Below, in pieces: positions 54,679-64,000 of a stretch of DNA of 64,000 nucleotides; the stretch's first letter is position 1, and the number at the start of each line of letters is the position of its first letter. The position numbers and the translations under genes were made by a program. The DNA comes from VFMC01 sp040398525 (lineage in GTDB: Bacteria; Actinomycetota; Acidimicrobiia; Acidimicrobiales; Ilumatobacteraceae). The notes below the pieces were generated by a model. The model made no database searches and had not been told where the DNA came from. It saw only the letters and a list, made by a program, of their open reading frames with translations. The stretch lies in the NCBI GenBank assembly GCA_040398525.1, contig JBBATY010000010.1, positions 28,202-92,201 on the forward strand, given 5' to 3'.

Positions 54679-56718
54679 GTGGCATCTGACAAGACCGCCG
54701 GACCGGAGTCGGTCGAGCTCGCCAAACAGGTCGGGCACCCCGTTGCGGGTGAGCCCGCCTCCGACGTGGTCGAGGCCGACGACGTCGACGCCGGCGAGGA
54801 GCCGAGCGAATACATCGGCGACCTGAGCGGCGGCGACCACCACCACCAGAGCCACGGCAAACTCGGCATGGCCACCCTGGCGCTCGGAGCTCTCGGCGTG
54901 GTGTACGGCGACATCGGCACCAGCCCGCTCTACGCCTTGCGCGAGGCATTCAACGGCAAGGGCCACGAGATGACCGTCGATGCCATCAACATCTACGGCA
55001 TCTGCTCGCTCGCCTTCTGGTCGCTGCTGATCATCATCTCGGTCAAGTACCTGATGTTCGTGATGCGTGCCGACAACAAGGGCGAAGGTGGCATCCTCGC
55101 CCTCACGGCCCTGGTGATGCGCAAGCGCGGTCCGCAGGTGGCCAAGGCGAGCGTGCTGGTCTCGCTCGGTGTGTTCGGCACGGCACTGCTCTACGGCGAC
55201 GGGGTGATCACCCCGGCCATCTCGGTGCTGTCGGCGGTGGAGGGCCTCGAGGAGGTCTCCCCGTCGTTCGAACGGTGGGTCATCCCGATCGCGATCATCA
55301 TCTTGCTGTTGCTGTTCATGGTGCAGAGCCGCGGCACCGGGGCAGTGGGCAAGGTGTTCGGTCCGATCATGATGGTCTGGTTCGCCACCTTGGCGCTGCT
55401 CGGCGTGTCGCAGATCGTCGACGCGCCGGAGATCATCCGCTCGATCAACCCGACGTACGCCTTCGACTACTTCACCCACGAGACCCTGAAGGCGTTCCTG
55501 TCGCTCGGGTCGATCTTCCTGGTGGTCACCGGCGGTGAGGCGCTCTACGCCGACATGGGGCACTTCGGGCGCAAGCCGATCATGTGGGGCTGGTACGGCA
55601 TGGTGCTGCCCTCGCTGGTGCTCAACTACTGGGGCCAGGGTGCGTTCCTGCTCCAGAACCCCGAAGAGTCCGACCGGCGCTTCTTCTTCCTGATGGCCCC
55701 CGAGGCGCTCAAGTTGCCGCTCGTGGTGCTGGCCACGATGGCGACGATCATCGCGTCGCAGGCGCTCATCTCAGGTGTGTTCTCGCTCACGGCCCAGGCC
55801 GTGCAGCTCGACTACCTGCCGCGAATCGAGATCCGCCACACCTCCGAGGGTCATGCCGGACAGATCTACGTGCCGCTCGTCAACTGGCTGCTGATGATCG
55901 CCTGCGTCGGTCTGGTGGTCGGCTTCCGCAGCTCCGAGCACCTCGCTGCTGCGTACGGCATCGCAGTGACGATGACGATGGGCATCACCACGCTCATCTT
56001 CTGGAAGGTGCTCACCGATCGATGGGGCTGGCCGCACTGGCGCGCCTATCTCGTCTGCGTGCCCATGTTCGTGATCGAGCTCGGCTTCATCGGGGCCAAC
56101 ATCGTGAAGATCCCGAAGGGTGGCTGGTTCGCCCTCGCGGTGGGCATCATCTTGATGGTGCAGATGCAGACCTGGCGCCGTGGCCGCCAGCTGGTGGCCG
56201 AGCGCATCCATCGTGGCGAGCGGCCCATCGCCGACGTGCTCGACGAGGCGATGGACGTCAAGCGCGTTGCCGGCACCGCGGTGTTCATGTTCAAGGACCT
56301 CGGCAAGGCGCCGCCGGCGCTGGTGAACAACCTCGTGCACAACAAGGTGCTGCACCGCACCACACTGATCGTGTCGGTCGAGACCGAGGACACCCCGCGG
56401 GTCGAGCCCGAGGAGCGGGTCGAGATCAGCAAGGTCGAGCCCGGTGTGTTCCAGGTGATGCTCCGGTTCGGCTTCATGGAAGAGCCTGACGTCCCGGAGG
56501 CACTTGCGGCCATCGACCACCGTGGCCTCGAGTTCGACCCCGACGATGTCACCTACTTCATCGGTCGCGAATCGATCATCGCCGGCAAGGCGCCCGGCAT
56601 GCACCCGCTGCGTGAGCAGTTGTTCGTGCTGCTGAACCGCGGCGCCGACAGCGCCAGCAGGTTCTTCAACCTGCCGCCGGACCGGGTGTTCGAGGTGGGG
56701 TCGCGCGTCGAGATCTGA
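54679..56718 (+). CDS. kup: KUP-type low-affinity potassium uptake protein
   Basis: 679 residues. Potassium/proton symporter of the KUP/HAK family. A hydrophilic acidic N-terminus of about 65 residues (with HDHHHQSHG-like sequence) precedes the first helix; then LGVVYGDIGTSPLYALREAF is the family signature, followed by GEGGILALTALVMRK, YGDGVITPAISVLSAVEGLE and VTGGEALYADMGHFG. Twelve hydrophobic segments and a long cytoplasmic C-terminus. GTG start. It follows the complex I and Mrp loci, fitting use of the proton gradient for K+ entry. Confidence 0.96.
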   Translation: MASDKTAGPESVELAKQVGHPVAGEPASDVVEADDVDAGEEPSEYIGDLSGGDHHHQSHGKLGMATLALGALGVVYGDIGTSPLYALREAFNGKGHEMTVDAINIYGICSLAFWSLLIIISVKYLMFVMRADNKGEGGILALTALVMRKRGPQVAKASVLVSLGVFGTALLYGDGVITPAISVLSAVEGLEEVSPSFERWVIPIAIIILLLLFMVQSRGTGAVGKVFGPIMMVWFATLALLGVSQIVDAPEIIRSINPTYAFDYFTHETLKAFLSLGSIFLVVTGGEALYADMGHFGRKPIMWGWYGMVLPSLVLNYWGQGAFLLQNPEESDRRFFFLMAPEALKLPLVVLATMATIIASQALISGVFSLTAQAVQLDYLPRIEIRHTSEGHAGQIYVPLVNWLLMIACVGLVVGFRSSEHLAAAYGIAVTMTMGITTLIFWKVLTDRWGWPHWRAYLVCVPMFVIELGFIGANIVKIPKGGWFALAVGIILMVQMQTWRRGRQLVAERIHRGERPIADVLDEAMDVKRVAGTAVFMFKDLGKAPPALVNNLVHNKVLHRTTLIVSVETEDTPRVEPEERVEISKVEPGVFQVMLRFGFMEEPDVPEALAAIDHRGLEFDPDDVTYFIGRESIIAGKAPGMHPLREQLFVLLNRGADSASRFFNLPPDRVFEVGSRVEI

Positions 56719-56752
56719 TCGCCGGCCCAAAGGCTCGGGGTCGCGGCTTTGC

Positions 56753-56758
56753 TACCTT
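56753..56758 (+). promoter_or_regulatory. Possible -10 box of acs
   Basis: TACCTT about 33 bases before the acs ATG; a transcript from here would contain the GAAGGGGA ribosome-binding site at 56776-56783. Weaker than the leaderless boxes. Confidence 0.3.
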
Positions 56759-56790
56759 CGCAGCGAGCACCGAGTGAAGGGGATCACGAC

Positions 56791-58732
<1,942 letters not shown>

Positions 58733-58743
<11 letters not shown>

Positions 58744-59272
58744 CGGCGGGACCGAGCCGTTGGCCGGGCTCGGGCCCGCCCTCGACACGGTTGCCACGGT
58801 CGCCTGGCGCGACGGTGAGCTGCCGCCGGGTGCCACGGTGGTGGTCGACATCGATGGTGTGGTGGCCGACACCTCGGCCCGCCAGCATCTGCTCGATGGG
58901 CCCGGTGGCCGCCGCAACTGGGACGCCTTCTTCGCTGCTGCTGGCGGCGACCGGCCGCTGGTGGCCGTCCCGGCCCTGCTCGACGCGCTCGACGCCTCGC
59001 TGCGGGTGGTGCTCGTCTCGGGTCGGCCTGACTGGCTGGTCGACACCACGACCGAGTGGCTCGCCGCCCACCACGTGCGCTGGGACCTGCTCGTGGTGCG
59101 CCGCCCCGGCGACCGCATGCCTGCCGCCCGGTTCAAGACCCGCGTGGTGCGCAGCCTGGCAGCTGCCGGGTACTCGGTGCTGCTGGCCATCGACGACGAC
59201 GCGGCGGTGGTCGAGGCCTACCGCCAGGTGGGCATCCCCACGCTGCACCCGGGCTCCGATCGCCCGCGGTGA
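58733..59272 (+). CDS. HAD-superfamily hydrolase-like protein
   Basis: 179 residues. HAD motif I VVDIDGVVAD (nucleophile Asp and acid/base Asp), motif II Ser/Thr in LVSGRPDWLV, a Lys in ARFKTRVVRSL, and motif IV acidic residues in LLAIDDDAAVVE. No cap domain of any size, so the substrate may be a macromolecule or a phospho-protein; polynucleotide-kinase 3'-phosphatase-like domains look similar. GTG start 11 bases inside acs, implying coupled translation, but no metabolic link is evident. Confidence 0.82.
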
Positions 59273-59293
59273 GCGACGGGCGCGTTGGGCAGG

Positions 59294-59782
59294 TCAGTCG
59301 CGGAAGTTCTCGAACTGCAGCGGGATCTCGAAGTCCGAGCCCTTCAGCAGCGCGATCACTGCCTGCAGGTCGTCGCGCTTCTTGGCGGTCACGCGCACGG
59401 AATCGCCCTGGGTTTGGCTGCTCACACCCTTGGGACCCTTGTCCTTGATGGTGCGGTTGATCTCGCGAGCCTTGTCCGACGAGATGCCGACCTTGATGGT
59501 GACCACTTGGCGCACCGTGTTCTGCGTGGCCTCTTCGACCTTGCCGTAGTCGACGCCCTTCAGCGACACGCTGCGCTTCACCAAGCGCTCCTCGAGCACC
59601 AGGCGCAGGGCGGTGAGGCGATCCTCGCTGACGGTGCGCAAGGTGATGACCAGATCGTTCTGCTCGATCGAGGAGTTGGTGTTCTTGAAATCGAACCGGG
59701 TGGAGATCTCGCGCTGCGCCTGATCGACGGCGTTGCGCACCTCCTGGCGGTCGACTTCGGAGACGACGTCGAAGCTGGGCAT
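59294..59782 (-). CDS. yajQ: YajQ-family nucleotide-binding protein
   Basis: 162 residues, UPF0234 family. The N-terminus MPSFDVVSEVDRQEVRNAVD and the region TRFDFKNTNSSIEQNDLVIT are diagnostic, as are DKAREINRTIKDKGPKGVSS and DDLQAVIALLKGSDFEIPLQ near the C-terminus. Some members bind cyclic di-GMP and act with transcription regulators; others bind tRNA or GTP. The longer upstream frame runs across the tRNA-Tyr gene and is rejected; ATG at 59782 follows a TACGAT box by 7 bases. Confidence 0.95.
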   Translation of the reverse strand: MPSFDVVSEVDRQEVRNAVDQAQREISTRFDFKNTNSSIEQNDLVITLRTVSEDRLTALRLVLEERLVKRSVSLKGVDYGKVEEATQNTVRQVVTIKVGISSDKAREINRTIKDKGPKGVSSQTQGDSVRVTAKKRDDLQAVIALLKGSDFEIPLQFENFRD

Positions 59783-59789
59783 GGCCCAG

Positions 59790-59795
59790 ATCGTA
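59790..59795 (-). promoter_or_regulatory. Predicted -10 box of yajQ (leaderless)
   Basis: Minus-strand TACGAT, 7 bases before the ATG at 59782. Confidence 0.48.
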
Positions 59796-59812
59796 GCCCT
59801 GCGGCATCGGTG

Positions 59813-59842
59813 TTGGCCGGGCCTGCACTGGCCCGGTAGCGT
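59813..59842 (+). promoter_or_regulatory. Predicted promoter of tRNA-Tyr
   Basis: TTGGCC at 59813-59818 and TAGCGT at 59837-59842, 18 bases apart, 14 bases before the mature tRNA. One of few places here where a -35-like element can be pointed out. Confidence 0.5.
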
Positions 59843-59856
59843 GCGTGATTGCACTG

Positions 59857-59938
59857 GGGTCGGTACCCAAGCGGCCAAAGGGAGCAGACTGTAAATCTGC
59901 CGGCACTGCCTACGTAGGTTCGAATCCTTCCCGGCCCA
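59857..59938 (+). tRNA. tRNA-Tyr (anticodon GTA)
   Basis: 82 bases. Acceptor stem GGGTCGG pairs with CCGGCCC (one G-T pair), discriminator A. Anticodon stem GCAGA/TCTGC around CTGTAAA with GTA at 59891-59893. A long variable arm, as expected of bacterial tRNA-Tyr, and a TTCGAAT T-loop. CCA is not encoded. Confidence 0.95.
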
Positions 59939-59960
59939 CTGCACCAGCATCCCGGCGTGC

Positions 59961-59982
59961 CCGGTTCGTCGCAGACGACCGG
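59961..59982 (+). terminator. Hairpin downstream of tRNA-Tyr
   Basis: CCGGTTCGTC, loop GCA, GACGACCGG: a 9-bp stem with one bulged T, 22 bases after the tRNA and 38 before the ABC-F start. Either the tRNA terminator or an attenuator between tRNA and ABC-F gene. Confidence 0.4.
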
Positions 59983-60020
59983 AGCCGCCGGGTGCCGTGT
60001 CGGCGATCGCGCCGCAGCCC

Positions 60021-61847
<1,827 letters not shown>

Positions 61848-61870
61848 ACCGCCGGCCCCGGGCCGGGGTC

Positions 61871-62611
61871 TCAGCCAGCGCCTGGCAGCTGGCCGCGCCG
61901 TTCGGGAGCGACGCTCCTGCGACCCAGGTCGGCCCTGTCGCCCGCCGCCATGCCGCGGGCCAACGCGGCAGGCGACACTCGTGCCGGGGGTCGTCCGCGG
62001 CCGAGGTGCGGATAGCGGCGGTGGAGCTCGTCGTCGAGGCGTGCGCTGCGGTCGGCGAGCACCACGGCGACCGAGGCGGTGGCACCCGGTGTGGCCGCCT
62101 GGTCGGCAGTGGCTGCTGCTGCCGTGAGGGCTTCGTGCAGCCGCTCGGTGACCCGCGATGCGAACCCGGCGAGGAAGCCTCGGCGCCACTCGACCGTCGA
62201 CAGCGACTGCGGCGTCGGCGCTGCGCTGACAGCGACCGTCGCCTGCAGCAGCAGGCTGGAGTAGAGCAGCTCCACCGCGTCGAGGTCGGACGGGAAGCCG
62301 AGCAGGTCGACGCGCCGGCCGCTGCTGCTCGCGGCATACACGGTGCGCACACCGAAGCCCTGAGCGATCCCGGCGAGCAGCGCCGTGCGAACGCCGACGT
62401 ACGGGCTGCGTTCGAGGTGGATGGTCCGTAGCGCGGGTGCTTCGGCGCCGCTGGCGCGCGAAGCACCGACCATCGCTTCGGTGATGTGATGGGTGGCCAT
62501 CAGCTCGAGTGCCTTGCGCGTGGCGGCCTCGGCTTCGGCGGGGAAGGGCGTTCGTTCCGCCCGATCGAGCAGCGCCCTGACCTTGCGGGCGATGTCGGTG
62601 TTGGTTGCCAT
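61871..62611 (-). CDS. DUF2786-domain protein
   Basis: 246 residues. The first 45 (IARKVRALLDRAERTPFPAE, AEAATRKALELMATHHI) match the DUF2786 domain, a short helical unit of unknown role found in actinobacterial and phage proteins. The middle region is a helical, Ala-rich part; the C-terminal 60 residues (PPARVSPAALARGMAAGDRAD...) are Arg/Pro-rich and perhaps disordered. ATG at 62611; no box at leaderless distance, but GGTGTC repeats lie upstream. Function unknown. Confidence 0.8.
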   Translation of the reverse strand: MATNTDIARKVRALLDRAERTPFPAEAEAATRKALELMATHHITEAMVGASRASGAEAPALRTIHLERSPYVGVRTALLAGIAQGFGVRTVYAASSSGRRVDLLGFPSDLDAVELLYSSLLLQATVAVSAAPTPQSLSTVEWRRGFLAGFASRVTERLHEALTAAAATADQAATPGATASVAVVLADRSARLDDELHRRYPHLGRGRPPARVSPAALARGMAAGDRADLGRRSVAPERRGQLPGAG

Positions 62612-62667
62612 GGGGTGTCACCCTCGCGCCGGGGTGTCGCAGCGTTCGTCGCCGCGCCCCGTGCGGC

Positions 62668-62946
62668 TCAGCTCAACAGCTCGATGAGGTCGCCGACGGT
62701 GTGGTGCGACTCGACGGGGTGGCGGAGCGCGACCGACGTGTCGATGCGGTACGTGTTCCTGCGCCCGACCCGTCGTCGCTCGACGATGCCCGCCTGTTCG
62801 AGGCTCTCGATGATCCCGAACACCGATCGCTCGGTGATGCCCACTCGTTCGGCGACGTCACGTAGGCGTGCGTCGGGATCGGCTGCCAGGCACAGCAGCA
62901 CATGACCATGATTGGACAAGAACGTCCATCCAGCTCGCTCGGACAT
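62668..62946 (-). CDS. Winged helix-turn-helix regulator (MarR-like, small)
   Basis: 92 residues, a bare winged-helix domain. FLSNHGHVLLCLAADPDARL is helix 1-2, RDVAERVGITERSVFGIIES the helix-turn-helix, and LEQAGIVERRRVGRRNTYRI the wing with basic residues. No ligand-binding domain, so it may need a partner or act as a simple dimer. ATG at 62946 is 9 bases from a minus-strand TAGCAT box. Its AT-rich upstream region separates it from the acetyltransferase gene. Target unknown. Confidence 0.85.
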   Translation of the reverse strand: MSERAGWTFLSNHGHVLLCLAADPDARLRDVAERVGITERSVFGIIESLEQAGIVERRRVGRRNTYRIDTSVALRHPVESHHTVGDLIELLS

Positions 62947-62973
62947 CGAACACCAATGCTAGTAGTCAGTTAC

Positions 62974-63606
62974 CTATGTGAATGCAGTCCCGGGGTCGCC
63001 GTGCCGCTCGTGCAGCAGGCACTGCATGAGGGCGACGTCGAGCCACCGGTTGAACTTGCGCCCCGTCTCGCGCTCGATGCCGACGAGTCGGAAACCGCAC
63101 CGGCTGTGCAGGGCGCGTGACGCGGTGCCGGACGCTTCGATCCGGGCGAACACTGCGTGGAACCCGCTGCGTTCGGCGATGTCGAGCAGCTCGTCGAGGA
63201 GCCGGGTGCCGATGCCCTCACCGCCGCGGTCGCGGCGCACGTACACCGAGTCCTCGACGCTGGTGCGGTAGGCGGCACGCTCGCGGTACGGCGACAGCGA
63301 GGCGAACCCCACGACCGCGGCCTCGTCGGTCGCCGGGTCGATCTCGTGGGTGTCGACCGCGACGATCACGCTGAACGCTCCCGAGCGGTCGGCCAGCCAG
63401 GCCTGCTGGTCCTCGAGCGAGCGCGGCACGAGGTCGAACGTGGCCGTGGTGGACAGCACCTCGTGGTTGTAGATCAGCCGGATGGCTTCGGCGTCGGCCA
63501 GCCGAGCGGCGCGCACGACGATGGTCTCGTGACGGGTCCCAGGAGCGGGCTCGTGGCCGGGTGAGGCGCTCGCAGCAACCACGTCGGTCGAGCGTACCCG
63601 AACCAT
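62974..63606 (-). CDS. GNAT-family N-acetyltransferase (phosphinothricin acetyltransferase-like)
   Basis: 210 residues. Core begins near residue 29 with TIVVRAARLADAEAIRLIYN; acetyl-CoA loop DRGGEGIGTRLLDELLDIAE; then the Pat-type stretch FHAVFARIEASGTASRALHS and CGFRLVGIERETGRKFNRWL. This pattern matches phosphinothricin/methionine sulfoximine acetyltransferases, though natural substrates of such enzymes vary. The start is uncertain: ATG 63606 used here, but GTG at 63582 lies 8 bases after TACGCT in the leaderless arrangement. The N-terminal 28 residues are low-complexity either way. Confidence 0.87.
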   Translation of the reverse strand: MVRVRSTDVVAASASPGHEPAPGTRHETIVVRAARLADAEAIRLIYNHEVLSTTATFDLVPRSLEDQQAWLADRSGAFSVIVAVDTHEIDPATDEAAVVGFASLSPYRERAAYRTSVEDSVYVRRDRGGEGIGTRLLDELLDIAERSGFHAVFARIEASGTASRALHSRCGFRLVGIERETGRKFNRWLDVALMQCLLHERHGDPGTAFT

Positions 63607-63653
63607 CGCGGGCGCTCGTGCACTTGGACTGGTGGTTCCGGCTCCGACGCCGC

Positions 63654-63659
63654 TATCGT
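63654..63659 (+). promoter_or_regulatory. Possible -10 box of the tRNA-Thr/tRNA-Met/tuf unit
   Basis: TATCGT 35 bases before tRNA-Thr. No other promoter-like box was seen before tuf, so one transcript may carry both tRNAs and tuf. Confidence 0.35.
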
Positions 63660-63694
63660 GTCACGCTGGCTTGCGGGTACCACCGCGCGCCTTC

Positions 63695-63767
63695 GCCCTC
63701 CTAGCTCAGTAGGTAGAGCAACGCCATGGTAAGGCGTAGGTCATCGGTTCGATTCCGATGGAGGGCT
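63695..63767 (+). tRNA. tRNA-Thr (anticodon GGT)
   Basis: 73 bases. Acceptor GCCCTCC pairs with GGAGGGC; anticodon stem ACGCC/GGCGT around ATGGTAA with GGT at 63728-63730; T-arm TCGGTTCGATTCCGA. CCA not encoded. Confidence 0.95.
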
Positions 63768-63824
63768 CGACCAGACGTGTCGGGTCGCGGGCCTCGCCCG
63801 TTCCCCGCCGCACGGCAAGCCCCT

Positions 63825-63898
63825 GGCGGCGTAGCTCAGATGGTCAGAGCATCCGGCTCATAATCGGAAGGTCACCGGTTCGATCCCGGTCGCCGCTA
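63825..63898 (+). tRNA. tRNA-Met (anticodon CAT), elongator type
   Basis: 74 bases plus an encoded CCA at 63899-63901. Acceptor GGCGGCG pairs with CGCCGCT (first pair G-T). Anticodon loop CTCATAA with CAT at 63859-63861. The paired first position argues against initiator tRNA, which has an unpaired end; tRNA-Ile2 with modified CAT is the main alternative. Confidence 0.9.
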
Positions 63899-63945
63899 CC
63901 AGAACCAGTTCCAGTCCACACTTACCAACAGGAGAGCGTCTCCCG

Positions 63946-64000
63946 ATGAGCAAGGCCAAGTTCGAGCGTACGAAGCCGCATGTGAATATCGGCACGATGG
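63946..64000 (+). CDS. tuf: Elongation factor Tu, N-terminus only (cut by window edge)
   Basis: First 18 codons, MSKAKFERTKPHVNIGTM, the highly conserved start of EF-Tu before its GTP-binding loop. ATG at 63946 with AGGAGAG 9 bases upstream (63930-63936). It follows two tRNA genes, not the rpsL-rpsG-fusA cluster, recalling the tRNA-tufB arrangement of E. coli. The rest lies outside the window. Confidence 0.95.
   Translation, partial: MSKAKFERTKPHVNIGTM

Noticed and set aside
61852..61868. CCGGCCC-C-GGGCCGG palindrome after the ABC-F gene as a terminator
   Set aside because: The perfect version leaves a one-base loop, which cannot form; relaxed foldings give only about 4-5 bp. It may still act as a weak bidirectional terminator, but evidence is too thin.

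Overview
The window is a high-GC, densely packed stretch of an actinobacterial chromosome. NuoA to NuoN with a separate NuoC and NuoD, a two-N-domain ClpC, frequent GTG starts and many apparently leaderless genes all point to Actinomycetota. The b6-type split cytochrome b makes a Mycobacterium/Streptomyces-like organism unlikely; I infer a member of class Acidimicrobiia, but this rests on general resemblance and not on a search.

Layout. 1-8 kb: radA (cut by the left edge), an LppM-like lipoprotein, clpC, a long-chain polyprenyl diphosphate synthase, a MenJ-like flavin reductase and a monoheme membrane cytochrome c. 8.2-13.6 kb: a cytochrome b6/bc-type operon made of a membrane protein, a dicluster ferredoxin, cytochrome b6-like and subunit-IV-like proteins, a Rieske protein, a diheme cytochrome c and a second unknown membrane protein. 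It runs with a 2-base gap into a complete 14-gene nuoA-N operon (13.6-28.7 kb), so both may be one transcript of about 20 kb. 28.7-34.2 kb: an island resembling gamma-glutamyl/GABA or polyamine catabolism, with two tandem PuuD-like hydrolases, an aldehyde dehydrogenase, an APC permease behind a perfect 9-bp palindrome, and another class I amidotransferase.

34.3-40 kb: a complete seven-gene Mrp (Mnh) cation/proton antiporter operon. 40-43 kb: an aminoglycoside/choline-kinase-like phosphotransferase, a GT4 glycosyltransferase and a RibD-C reductase. 43-54.7 kb: a second complex I operon, nuoABCDHIJKLMN, that lacks the NADH module (nuoE, F, G) and ends with an overlapping MidA/NDUFAF7-family methyltransferase gene. 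Then kup, acs, a HAD-type phosphatase, yajQ, tRNA-Tyr, an ABC-F ATPase, a DUF2786 protein, a winged-helix protein, a GNAT acetyltransferase, tRNA-Thr, tRNA-Met and the first 18 codons of tuf at the right edge.

How it fits together. Complex I with its NADH module feeds a menaquinone pool (prenyl synthase and reductase genes nearby); a b6-type quinol:cytochrome c oxidoreductase drains it into membrane cytochromes c. The second, NADH-module-less complex I probably takes electrons from another donor such as ferredoxin. Mrp and Kup would couple the proton gradient to Na+ and K+ movement. The points I find most unusual are the pairing of a complex I methyltransferase gene with the only NuoD that carries the target arginine, the Tyr to Trp change at the quinone site of that same NuoD, the heme c(i)-type cysteine in the cytochrome b, and a short N-terminal motif shared by two respiratory proteins. 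No stretch over 300 bases lacks a gene; no CRISPR array, insertion sequence, rRNA or prophage was seen.
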